This document shows positions 1-7,234 of a stretch of DNA of 14,670 bases, piece by piece. The position numbers and the translations under genes are program-made. Each line of letters opens with the position of its first letter. Position 1 is the stretch's first letter. The stretch covers positions 1-14,670 of the forward strand of contig HF989701.1 in NCBI GenBank assembly GCA_000431315.1, in the 5' to 3' direction. The notes under the pieces were generated by a model that was not told where the DNA came from, ran no database searches, and saw only the letters and a program-made list of their open reading frames with translations. The stretch comes from Brachyspira sp. CAG:484. Its GTDB lineage: Bacteria; Cyanobacteriota; Vampirovibrionia; Gastranaerophilales; Gastranaerophilaceae.

Positions 1-198
1 GCCGACGCAGATGCCGATGCCGACGCGGATGCTGACGCCGACGCCGATGCAGATGCCGACGCCGATGCTGATGCGGATGCCGATAGTGATGCAGATAGTG
101 ACGCAGATGCAGACGCCGATGCAGACGCTGATGCGGATTCTGATACCGATGCAGATGCCGATGCTGACGCCGATACTGATGCTGACTCAGATGATGAT
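1..198 (+). repeat. GCN-GAY hexanucleotide repeat encoding (Ala-Asp)n
   Basis: The DNA is an imperfect six-base repeat of an Ala codon plus an Asp codon, running from the window edge to about base 198. Third codon positions vary freely between the copies while the dipeptide is kept, so selection appears to act on the protein and not only on the DNA. The same property opens a Met/Pro/Thr-rich shadow frame. Confidence 0.9.
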
Positions 199-603
199 CC
201 GGGATATGAAAAGAATGATGACTACAAAACTTATATTCAAAGAAAAGATGTTTCTGATAATATTCCTACAATCGATAAACGTCAATATATAAGATTTGAT
301 GTAAATCATACTAATAAACCGGTTGAATTAATCAGCAATGACGGCGGTAAAATCGAAGGTCTTGTTGATATATCAAGAGGCGGTATTGCAGTAAAACACA
401 GTAAACAGTTAAAAGTCGGAGAAGTTATTCCTGTAGAGATTTCTTACGGAGATTTAGATATTGCGGCAGACGTAAAAATTATTTCTGCTACAGATACAAG
501 AGCAGGTGCAGAGTTTGTTAACCTTGATGAAGCTACAGCAAACAAACTCCTTTATCTGAACCTCTTACTTGATGCTCCATCTGACTTAACACTAAATCAA
601 TAA
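1..603 (+). CDS. PilZ domain protein with long Ala-Asp tract (5' end outside window)
   Basis: The frame is open from base 1 to the TAA at 601-603, giving 200 residues; the start lies upstream of the window. Residues 1 to about 66 are an almost perfect alternation of Asp with Ala (sometimes Ser or Thr), so this part is highly acidic and surely disordered. A short linker follows. The rest is a PilZ domain: RQYIR at residues 94-98 fits the RxxxR motif and DISRGG at 123-128 fits the D/NxSxxG motif, the two c-di-GMP-contacting motifs of the family. Both are intact, so c-di-GMP binding is likely. The protein probably acts as a second-messenger receptor controlling surface behaviour or secretion, but the partner is unknown. 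What precedes the Asp tract cannot be seen. A strong terminator follows directly. Confidence 0.88.
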   Translation, partial: ADADADADADADADADADADADADADADSDADSDADADADADADADSDTDADADADADTDADSDDDPGYEKNDDYKTYIQRKDVSDNIPTIDKRQYIRFDVNHTNKPVELISNDGGKIEGLVDISRGGIAVKHSKQLKVGEVIPVEISYGDLDIAADVKIISATDTRAGAEFVNLDEATANKLLYLNLLLDAPSDLTLNQ

Positions 604-607
604 TTAT

Positions 608-640
608 AAAAGGCTGATTTTAAATAATCAGCCTTTTTTA
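608..640. terminator. Bidirectional stem-loop terminator
   Basis: AGGCTGATT (611-619) pairs perfectly with AATCAGCCT (626-634), flanked by A residues on the left and T residues on the right. It can end transcription of the PilZ gene on the plus strand and of the 690-residue gene arriving on the minus strand. Confidence 0.9.
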
Positions 641-655
641 TATTTTTATAATATA

Positions 656-2728
656 TTAAGCTCTGCGTCTTAAAAGTTTGTTACCTCTTTCCAGCATCGC
701 AGTATTTACTGTATAATTAGGAATTGTATAGTTTTTACTTTGTGTTCTGCCTGCCTGCTGTGTACCCTGATTCATTTTTGCGCCGAGTGTTGAAAGACCT
801 TTTCCAACTTTCATTGCATTATCATATGATGAAGTTTTTCCTTTTATAGGATTAGTCATGCCGCCTGTCGCTTTAGCCAATCTGTTTGACTTTTGTTGTG
901 CGAGGCTTTGGTTATATGAACCGTTAATTGCTTTTTTAGTGCTTTTTTCAGTTATTTTTTTGCCTGATTGTGCAAGATTATTTAATCCGGCTTGTTTTGC
1001 GTTTGCAAATGTTGTCTGAACATTACCGAATGTACCCTGTGCTGTTCCGACTGCCTGACCAATAGTGTCTTTATTTTTTACCTGGTTTAATAATTCTTTG
1101 CCGTCAACCTGACCATTTTGCATTTGTCCTAAAAGTTCTTCTTTCATACCGGCTGCAGCTTGTTTCTTAGTCATACCGTCAAGAGCACCTTTTGCTTCTA
1201 AATCTTTCGCTGCCTGTTTAGCTGCGGTACCAGCTGCCAACTGGTCTTGAGCATTCTTAACCTGATCGTCTATACCCTTGAAGCTCTTATCCAATTCTTT
1301 TGTTCCTTTTGTTGCAGCTGCTGTAGACTGAATTGCACTACCAGCGCTTTGTAATGCTGCTGCAAAGTTTCCGTTTGCAACGTGGCAGGCTGTCTTAGTT
1401 ATATTAGCTGCAGCTGAACCGTAGTTACCGACTAATTCTGTTACAGTACCGACTTTTTCTGTTACGCCGCCTGCTGAGATTAATGCTGCACCTGCAGCTG
1501 CAGTGAACGGGTTAGATGTCATTGCCTGACCGGCAATAATCATACCCTGTCCAACTTTCTGGGTAATTTGACCAACCTGTGAAACTGTCTGGCTTATATC
1601 ATCAATTTTTTCTGCTACTTTTAATACTTTATCAGATGTCTTCTGATTAGCTTCAAGACCTTTCTGTTGTTTCAAATAGTATTTTGATTGAGATAAAGTT
1701 ACTCTGTTCATTGTGGCAATACGTTTGCCTGTAGCTTCCTGAAGTTTTTGTATGTTAGCTCCGCTTGCAGTCATTGCATCAGATTTTTGACCGATTTTTT
1801 CAGAAAGCTCCTGAATCCTTTCAGCATTACCTCCGCCTGTTGAGGCTACTGAATTATTCTTTTTAACTCCGGGTTCACTTGCTTCGCCTGCAAGTTTGAG
1901 TGAAAATGCACTGTTCTCTCCAACTCCGGTGCTGTCTGCTGTCAGGGATTCAAGTTCAGATTGCATTGATGCAATTTCCATTTGTGCATCATTAATATTC
2001 TGTGTTTCTTTTAATATTTTAGCCTGATTTGATTGAACTTCTTTTGTTCCTTTTTGGATTTGTTTATTAAAAGACTTTTCAGATTTTTTCAAATCTTTGT
2101 TCAATTTTGTTGATTTTTTGGACAAGGTATTCATCTGCTGGGTATTTTTTTCGGTCTGGGCTTGTCCTTCCTTTACAGATTTCTGATCAGCCTTTGCATC
2201 ATTTGCCATCTGTTTTCCTTCAGAAACACTGGCATGACCGCCTTCACTTCCTGGTGAGGCGGTTTTACTTGAAGAACTTTTGCTATCCACACTGCCCTTG
2301 CCGCTGGCAATGCTTTTCAAGTTATTCATTGAATTTTCATATTCTTGTTTCGCAACATCTGATTTCTTTTCTTCCAGCTTTTTCATTTTTATTCTTGCAC
2401 GGGCTTTTTCAATAAAGTTCATGCTCTGCATGTCATTTTCAAGATCAGAAATTGCATTTCTTATATCTTTTGTTGTTTTTAACTTATCAATATCTTCGTA
2501 AGACTTTTGTGCGTCATTGAGCTTGTCTAAATTTGAAGAAGTTGTTGAGGCTTTTGTACTTGTAGAACTTGTTTTGTTTGAAGAGTTTGGAGCAGGAGCA
2601 TTAAAAACAGAACCGTTCTTAGTCATATAAGCCGGTTTATTTGCTTCAGCAGTTTTCCCGCTCTTTTTTGCAAGGGCGAGTTTGACTAAATCAGCCTTAT
2701 TCAGATTATTTACGTTGTTAACACTCAA
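656..2728 (-). CDS. Large coiled-coil protein with central hydrophobic segment, unknown function
   Basis: The protein has 690 residues. The start is a TTG at 2728-2726, chosen because a GGAG sits 9 bases upstream and no ATG occurs before residue 35. Residues 1 to about 70 are rich in Ser, Thr, Asn and Lys and look disordered, with no signal peptide. About 70-280 and 310-390 are charged, heptad-like helices. About 389-430 is a Gly/Ala-rich hydrophobic stretch able to form a helical hairpin, followed by further Ala/Gln-rich helices and a basic tail ending in RRRA. This order (unstructured N-terminus, long coiled coil, hydrophobic hairpin, amphipathic helices) resembles type III secretion translocators of the IpaB/SipB/YopB kind, but only in architecture; no homology is claimed. 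A membrane-active or surface protein is possible. It stands alone, with ATGTAA-type boxes upstream. Confidence 0.85.
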   Translation of the reverse strand: MSVNNVNNLNKADLVKLALAKKSGKTAEANKPAYMTKNGSVFNAPAPNSSNKTSSTSTKASTTSSNLDKLNDAQKSYEDIDKLKTTKDIRNAISDLENDMQSMNFIEKARARIKMKKLEEKKSDVAKQEYENSMNNLKSIASGKGSVDSKSSSSKTASPGSEGGHASVSEGKQMANDAKADQKSVKEGQAQTEKNTQQMNTLSKKSTKLNKDLKKSEKSFNKQIQKGTKEVQSNQAKILKETQNINDAQMEIASMQSELESLTADSTGVGENSAFSLKLAGEASEPGVKKNNSVASTGGGNAERIQELSEKIGQKSDAMTASGANIQKLQEATGKRIATMNRVTLSQSKYYLKQQKGLEANQKTSDKVLKVAEKIDDISQTVSQVGQITQKVGQGMIIAGQAMTSNPFTAAAGAALISAGGVTEKVGTVTELVGNYGSAAANITKTACHVANGNFAAALQSAGSAIQSTAAATKGTKELDKSFKGIDDQVKNAQDQLAAGTAAKQAAKDLEAKGALDGMTKKQAAAGMKEELLGQMQNGQVDGKELLNQVKNKDTIGQAVGTAQGTFGNVQTTFANAKQAGLNNLAQSGKKITEKSTKKAINGSYNQSLAQQKSNRLAKATGGMTNPIKGKTSSYDNAMKVGKGLSTLGAKMNQGTQQAGRTQSKNYTIPNYTVNTAMLERGNKLLRRRA

Positions 2729-2758
2729 AGTAAAGCTCTCCGAATTTTATACTCTCTA

Positions 2759-2831
2759 AATATATAAAGTTTCCCTAAAATGCCTGATTTCACCATGTTT
2801 GAAGTTTGTTACATTTGTTAATATTTACATT
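2759..2831 (-). promoter_or_regulatory. Possible HLR1-like promoter region of the 690-residue gene
   Basis: Reading the minus strand, AATGTAAA (2831-2824) and AATGTAAC (2815-2808) are good half-sites, but they are 16 bases apart. Ten bases after the second lies a poor half-site (2805-2798). An AT-rich candidate -10 (TTTATA or TATATA, 2768-2761) falls about 36 bases downstream of that last half-site, similar to the geometry seen before the 635- and 126-residue genes. The match is weaker than in those two cases. Confidence 0.4.
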
Positions 2832-2844
2832 ATTAGTTTTGGAT

Positions 2845-2873
2845 TTGCTTAAAATTTTTATTTTTGATAAAAT
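2845..2873 (+). promoter_or_regulatory. fabI promoter
   Basis: TTGCTT (2845-2850) and TAAAAT (2868-2873) are separated by 17 bases, a good sigma-70-type pair. Transcription would start near 2880, which supports the ATG at 2917 over an upstream start at 2806 that precedes this promoter. Confidence 0.6.
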
Positions 2874-2916
2874 TTTTATGTGTTTTAGTCAGTTAATTTT
2901 AGAGGGAGATATAAAC

Positions 2917-3729
2917 ATGAAATTAATGGAAGGTAAAAAAGGGGTTATTTTTGGAGTATCAAATACTCATGGTATAGCCTACGCTATTGCAAAACAGCTT
3001 CATGAAGCTGGTGCAGATATTGCATTTACTTATGCAGGCGATGCAATGGAAAAACGCGTAAGACCTCTTGCAGAAGAAATGGGCGCAAAAATCATCATGA
3101 ATTGTGATGTTACAAAAGAAGACGAGGTTGCTGCTGTATTCAAAGAATGTGAAAAAGTTTACGGCAAAATAGATTTTGTAGTTCATGCAGTAGCATTTGC
3201 TGCAAAAGAAGATTTGCAGGGCAGATTTATTGATACATCACGTGCCGGCTGGGACTTGGCAATGGGTGTAAGCGCTTACTCTTTAATTTCTCTTTGTAAA
3301 CATGCAGAACCTATTATGAATGAAGGCGGATCAATTTTTGCTCTTACATACCTTGGTTCAGAGTACGTTGTTGCAAATTACAACATTATGGGTGTAGCTA
3401 AAGCAGCATTGGAATCATCTATGAGATATTTGGCAGCAGATCTTGGCAAGAAAGGTATCAGAGTTAACTGTATTTCTGCCGGTGCTGTTAAAACCCTTGC
3501 AGCTAAAGGTATTTCAGGCTTCGATAAAATGCTTAAAGCTGCTGTTGCAAAAGCACCTCTCGGAAGAAATGTTTCTTTGGAAGATGTTGGTAAAGCCGGC
3601 TTGTATTTGGCTTCTGACTTGTCAACAGGCACAACAGGTCAAATTTTGTATGTTGACTGTGGATGCCACGCTGTTTATGCTTCTCTTGAAGAAATGGAAA
3701 TTATTGCAAATTCTATTCCAAAAGCATAA
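2917..3729 (+). CDS. fabI: Enoyl-[acyl-carrier-protein] reductase (NADH) FabI
   Basis: FabI carries out the last reduction in each round of type II fatty acid synthesis, reducing trans-2-enoyl-ACP with NADH in the cytoplasm. The start at 2917 gives 270 residues, close to the family norm, with GGGAG (2904-2908) 8 bases before it; the frame is open further upstream, but those 37 residues do not look like FabI. It is a short-chain dehydrogenase/reductase protein. GVSNTHGIAYAIA from residue 13 is the FabI form of the glycine-rich NAD site. Tyr145 (in LTYLG), and Tyr155 and Lys162 in NYNIMGVAK, match the family Tyr-(x6)-Lys catalytic arrangement. The C-terminal half holds the substrate loop (about residues 190-205) and a VDCG ending segment. 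It has its own promoter and terminator, not part of a fab operon here. Confidence 0.97.
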   Translation: MKLMEGKKGVIFGVSNTHGIAYAIAKQLHEAGADIAFTYAGDAMEKRVRPLAEEMGAKIIMNCDVTKEDEVAAVFKECEKVYGKIDFVVHAVAFAAKEDLQGRFIDTSRAGWDLAMGVSAYSLISLCKHAEPIMNEGGSIFALTYLGSEYVVANYNIMGVAKAALESSMRYLAADLGKKGIRVNCISAGAVKTLAAKGISGFDKMLKAAVAKAPLGRNVSLEDVGKAGLYLASDLSTGTTGQILYVDCGCHAVYASLEEMEIIANSIPKA

Positions 3730-3750
3730 ATGCAAAATTTATGAAAAACT

Positions 3751-3784
3751 AAAACAGAGCCATATACGGGCTCTGTTTTTTTTA
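3751..3784. terminator. Bidirectional terminator between fabI and the thioredoxin-like gene
   Basis: AAAACAGAGCC (3751-3761) pairs with GGCTCTGTTTT (3769-3779) around a short loop and runs into a T tract. It serves fabI from the left, and its A-rich left arm can serve the minus-strand gene whose stop codon lies at its right edge. Confidence 0.92.
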
Positions 3785-4243
3785 TTGTTCAGTCTGAGAG
3801 GAATATATGTTTAATATATTTCGTAATTTTCGTTTATTATAATACTTTTTATCCACGAAGGTATATGTTTTAGTTTTGGTATTAATTATAAATAGAGCAG
3901 GTTCTTCTTCTACATTGAATAATTTTGCAAAATCTTCATTCTCTTTATATCTGGTATTGAGAATACAAAAATTGTATTTGCCTTTAAATTCTTCATATAC
4001 CATCTGACCTATTGGAGCCAGTCTTACAAGTGAAAAAAGATGGTTGGAATTAGCAAAAATAAGCAAAAATGGTAAATCTTGATTAAGTGCCTGCCAGTAA
4101 GGCATTCCAAGCTGGGATTTGTTCAGATAGGAATTGATTTCCTGCTGTGAAATATCTGCCGGAAGCCCTGATGGAATTTCGAATGCCTTCACTGTTTGCG
4201 ACATAAATAGACATAGAATAATACTTAAAAAAATCTTTTTCAT
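3782..4243 (-). CDS. Exported thioredoxin-fold protein lacking the CXXC site
   Basis: The protein has 153 residues. Residues 1-20 form a clear Sec signal peptide: KK, a hydrophobic core, then VKA before Phe21. About 55-145 read as a thioredoxin fold: a strand PFLLIFA (58-64), helix, strand FCILN (92-96), then FNVEEEPALFII with the typical cis-proline at 115, and a C-terminal helix. Where the WCxxC active site should follow the first strand there is NSNH, and the mature protein has only one Cys (93). It cannot be a dithiol oxidoreductase; a scaffold or binding role outside the cytoplasm is more likely. I see no clear Shine-Dalgarno sequence before the ATG. It is convergent with fabI and divergent from valS. 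The fold assignment is from pattern only. Confidence 0.8.
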   Translation of the reverse strand: MKKIFLSIILCLFMSQTVKAFEIPSGLPADISQQEINSYLNKSQLGMPYWQALNQDLPFLLIFANSNHLFSLVRLAPIGQMVYEEFKGKYNFCILNTRYKENEDFAKLFNVEEEPALFIINTKTKTYTFVDKKYYNKRKLRNILNIYSSQTEQ

Positions 4244-4337
4244 AACAATGTTATACTACAATAATCAGAAGTTTTTATAATTCAATCAGTGGAAATATGG
4301 GCTGGCGCGGAAGGTAAAATTTGCTAAATATCTCTTT

Positions 4338-4380
4338 TATAATTCGGCTTTTTGTGCTAAGGTTTTGATATACGGATAAT
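4338..4380 (+). promoter_or_regulatory. Candidate valS promoter region
   Basis: Two candidates are visible. One is a perfect TATAAT at 4338-4343 without a good -35. The other is TTGTGC (4352-4357) with GATAAT (4375-4380) at 17 bases, which would leave almost no leader before the Shine-Dalgarno sequence. I cannot choose between them. Confidence 0.35.
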
Positions 4381-4396
4381 AAAAGAGGGATTTATA

Positions 4397-7066
4397 ATGA
4401 CAGCAACTAAAATAGACGATTTACCTACAGTTTATGATGCAAAGGAAACCGAAGAAAGAATATATAAATTCTGGGAAGACGGTGAATTTTTTAAGGCTGA
4501 TGCAAAAAGTAAAAAGCCGCCTTATTCTATCGTAATTCCGCCGCCTAACGTTACAGGCGTTCTTCATATGGGTCACGCGTTAGATGAAACTTTACAGGAC
4601 ATTCTTACCCGTTATCACAGAATGAGCGGCTATGAAACCCTGTGGCTTCCTGGTACAGACCACGCCGGTATTGCTACTCAAAATGTCGTTGAGAAAAAAT
4701 TGCGTGAAAGAGGTCTTTCCCGTCACGATTTGGGCCGCGAGAAATTTCTGGATGAAACATGGCAGTGGGCAAATGACCATAAATCTGCAATCCTTGACCA
4801 GTGTAAACGTTTAGGTGCTTCTTTCGACCGTTCAAGAGAAAGATTTACTTTTGATAAAGGCTGTTCTGATGCAGTTAAAGAAGTATTTATTAAACTCTAT
4901 GAGAAAGGGCTTATTTATAAAGGCAAATATATTGTAAACTGGTGCCCTCGCTGCCAGTCTGCAATTTCTGATGTTGAAACCGAATATGCAACTGAACAGG
5001 GGCATATGTGGGAAATTTCATATCCTCTTAAAGGCGAATCCGGGGCAATTATTGTTGCAACAACACGTCCTGAAACAATTTTCGGAGATGTTGCCATTGC
5101 TGTTCATCCGTCTGATCATAAATACTCTGAACTTATCGGCAAAACAGTTATAATCCCTCTTTCAGGCAGAGAAATCCCGATTATTGCTGATGAGTATGTT
5201 GACAAATCTTTTGGTACGGGTGCGGTTAAGATTACCCCTGCTCATGATCCAAATGACTTTGAAGTTGGTAAGCGCCATGGCTTAAGCCCTGTGTGGGTTA
5301 TAGACGAAGAAGGCAGGATGAAAGCCTGCGGAGCTGTTCCTCCGGAACTTCACGGGCTTGATAGATACGAAGCCAGAGAAAAAATTATTGGAATGCTTTC
5401 TTATAATAATTTTCTCCTCAGAACACGCGATCATGAACACAATGTTGGTAAATGCCAGCGCTGCGGAACAACAATAGAACCGCTTCTTTCAGAGCAATGG
5501 TTTGTAAAAATGGAACCTCTTGCAAAAGAAGCTATTGCAGCAGTAAAAGACGGAAGAATTAAGTTTGTTCCAGAACGTTGGGAAAAGAATTACCTCGGCT
5601 GGATGGAAAATATACGCGACTGGTGCATTTCCCGTCAATTATGGTGGGGTCACCAAATCCCTGCATATTACCATAACCAGACAGGCGAAATGGTTGTTGC
5701 AAAAGAAAATCCGGATCCTTCAATGTATACTCAGGACAGTGATGTTCTTGATACGTGGTTTTCATCAGGATTGTGGCCTTTCTCAACTATGGGCTGGCCG
5801 GATACTGAAAGCGAAGACTTTAAAAAGTTCTATCCGACATCAGTTCTTGTCACCGGATTTGATATTATATTCTTCTGGGTTGCCAGAATGATAACAATGG
5901 GGCTCGAATTTACAAAACAAGCACCTTTCCCTGTTGTATATATCCATGGGCTTATTAGAGATGAAAAAGGTCAGAAAATGTCTAAGTCAAAAGGCAACAC
6001 AATTGACCCTGTTAAAATTATTGACAAATACGGCTCTGATGCCCTTCGTTTTACAATGACTTCTCTTTGTACATACGGTGGTCAGGATATTAAAATCAGT
6101 GATGAAAGATTTGAATACGGCAGAAATTTCGCTAATAAAATCTGGAATGCATCAAGATTTGTGCTGATGAACCTTGAGGGTGTTGACAATAAAGAAATTG
6201 ATTTTGATAATCTTACTATTGCAGATAAATGGATTTTGGATAAGCTAAATTCTACTGCTAAGGAAATTAATGATAATATCAAAGATTACAGAATCGGCGA
6301 AACCGCCCATGTTTTGTATGATTTCTTCTGGAATTCTTACTGCGACTGGTATGTTGAAATCGCAAAAATTCAGTTACAAGATGCTGAACTGAAGGCTAAT
6401 ACCCAGCGTGTATTGAGATATGTTCTTGATATGTCATTAAGGATGCTTCATCCAATTATGCCTCATATTACAGAAAGCGTATGGCAATTAATTCCGCATG
6501 GTATTTCTGAATATGACGAGGGAACTCTTGCTAAGGCAATTATTGTTGCAAAATTCCCTGTATATGAAGAAAAGCTTGCATTTCCTAAAGAAGCTGAAGA
6601 AATGGAACTTGTATTTGAAACAATTAAATCTTTGCGTAATGTCCGCCAGAGCTTTAATATCTCAACTTCACTGAAAGTAGATATTGAGATTAGAGCAGAT
6701 AAAGACGAAAAACCTGTATTTGAAGCAATTGAATCATATATCAAGCGCCTTGCAAAAGTAGAAAATATAACCTATGCAGATGTTAATGCTCCTGTTCCGC
6801 AAAAGACGGCAACTGCAGTTGTTTCTGCTTCAAAAATTGTTCTTAACCTTGAGAACCTGATAGATTTTAATGAAGAGATTAAACGCCAGCAGAAAAAGTT
6901 GGATAAGCTTACAGGTGAAAAGAGATCTCTCCAGGGCAGAATTGATAATCCGAAGTTTGTTGCAAATGCTCCGAAAGAACTTATTGAACAAACCAAGGAA
7001 AGAATTGCTGAAATTACAATTCAGGAAAATGCTATAACTGAATTAATAGCTTCATTAAAAGCATAA
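4397..7066 (+). CDS. valS: Valyl-tRNA synthetase
   Basis: ValRS charges tRNA-Val with valine using ATP. The 889 residues match the bacterial family length. It is a class I synthetase. The HIGH-type motif is HMGH at 57-60 inside the ValRS signature PPPNVTGVLHMGHAL, and KMSKS is at 527-531. Two cysteine pairs, CPRC (183-186) and CQRC (353-356), suggest metal-binding knuckles. The CP1 editing domain between them includes GTGAVKITPAHDPNDFEVG, which in the family removes mischarged threonine. FFWVARM before KMSKS is typical for ValRS. The anticodon-binding domain follows, and the last 60 residues or so form the charged coiled-coil arm that contacts tRNA. The ATG follows a GAGGGA. It appears to be a single-gene unit. 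Confidence 0.98.
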   Translation: MTATKIDDLPTVYDAKETEERIYKFWEDGEFFKADAKSKKPPYSIVIPPPNVTGVLHMGHALDETLQDILTRYHRMSGYETLWLPGTDHAGIATQNVVEKKLRERGLSRHDLGREKFLDETWQWANDHKSAILDQCKRLGASFDRSRERFTFDKGCSDAVKEVFIKLYEKGLIYKGKYIVNWCPRCQSAISDVETEYATEQGHMWEISYPLKGESGAIIVATTRPETIFGDVAIAVHPSDHKYSELIGKTVIIPLSGREIPIIADEYVDKSFGTGAVKITPAHDPNDFEVGKRHGLSPVWVIDEEGRMKACGAVPPELHGLDRYEAREKIIGMLSYNNFLLRTRDHEHNVGKCQRCGTTIEPLLSEQWFVKMEPLAKEAIAAVKDGRIKFVPERWEKNYLGWMENIRDWCISRQLWWGHQIPAYYHNQTGEMVVAKENPDPSMYTQDSDVLDTWFSSGLWPFSTMGWPDTESEDFKKFYPTSVLVTGFDIIFFWVARMITMGLEFTKQAPFPVVYIHGLIRDEKGQKMSKSKGNTIDPVKIIDKYGSDALRFTMTSLCTYGGQDIKISDERFEYGRNFANKIWNASRFVLMNLEGVDNKEIDFDNLTIADKWILDKLNSTAKEINDNIKDYRIGETAHVLYDFFWNSYCDWYVEIAKIQLQDAELKANTQRVLRYVLDMSLRMLHPIMPHITESVWQLIPHGISEYDEGTLAKAIIVAKFPVYEEKLAFPKEAEEMELVFETIKSLRNVRQSFNISTSLKVDIEIRADKDEKPVFEAIESYIKRLAKVENITYADVNAPVPQKTATAVVSASKIVLNLENLIDFNEEIKRQQKKLDKLTGEKRSLQGRIDNPKFVANAPKELIEQTKERIAEITIQENAITELIASLKA

Positions 7067-7086
7067 ACCAAGTTAATATTTAGCCG

Positions 7087-7118
7087 GATGGGTATTTCTT
7101 CTGAAATGCCCGTTTTGT
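7087..7118 (+). terminator. Probable valS terminator
   Basis: GGGTATTTC (7090-7098) pairs with GAAATGCCC (7103-7111) around TTCT, with one G-T wobble, and is followed by a short T run. The T tract is weaker than at the other terminators here. Confidence 0.65.
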
Positions 7119-7131
7119 GCTGTAAAAATTG

Positions 7132-7191
7132 GTTAAAAAATGTTAAGGGAAGTTAAAAAACCTTTACATATTGACAATCGTCTGCTAAAAT
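7132..7191 (+). promoter_or_regulatory. rpsA promoter with three phased GTTAA repeats
   Basis: TTTACA (7163-7168) and TAAAAT (7186-7191) are 17 bases apart, a good promoter with a start near 7198. Upstream, GTTAA occurs at 7132, 7142 and 7152, exactly 10 bases apart. The last is 34 bases before the -10 box, the same offset as the GTAA core of the repeats before the 635- and 126-residue genes. The core is GTTAA rather than GTAA, so the same regulator is only a possibility. Confidence 0.65.
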
Positions 7192-7234
7192 AGTAGCAAC
7201 GTTAATAGATTATGTCTTAGACAATGGAGTAAAG

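Noticed and set aside
11..292. 93-codon plus-strand ORF rich in Met, Pro and Thr
   Set aside because: It is a shifted reading of the Ala-Asp repeat; the true frame continues into an intact PilZ domain with the stop at 601-603.
2107..2501. Plus-strand ORFs of 102 and 73 codons
   Set aside because: They are antisense to the 690-residue gene and rich in Phe and Ser, as expected from the reverse of Lys/Glu-rich coiled-coil codons.
2808..2831. GTTACATT and TTTACATT read on the plus strand as an HLR1 site for fabI
   Set aside because: The units are 16 rather than 10 bases apart and do not fit the position of the fabI promoter; their assignment to either flanking gene is open.
2806..2916. A 37-residue N-terminal extension of FabI
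   Set aside because: The best promoter and the Shine-Dalgarno sequence both lie downstream of 2806, and FabI proteins start near the ATG at 2917.
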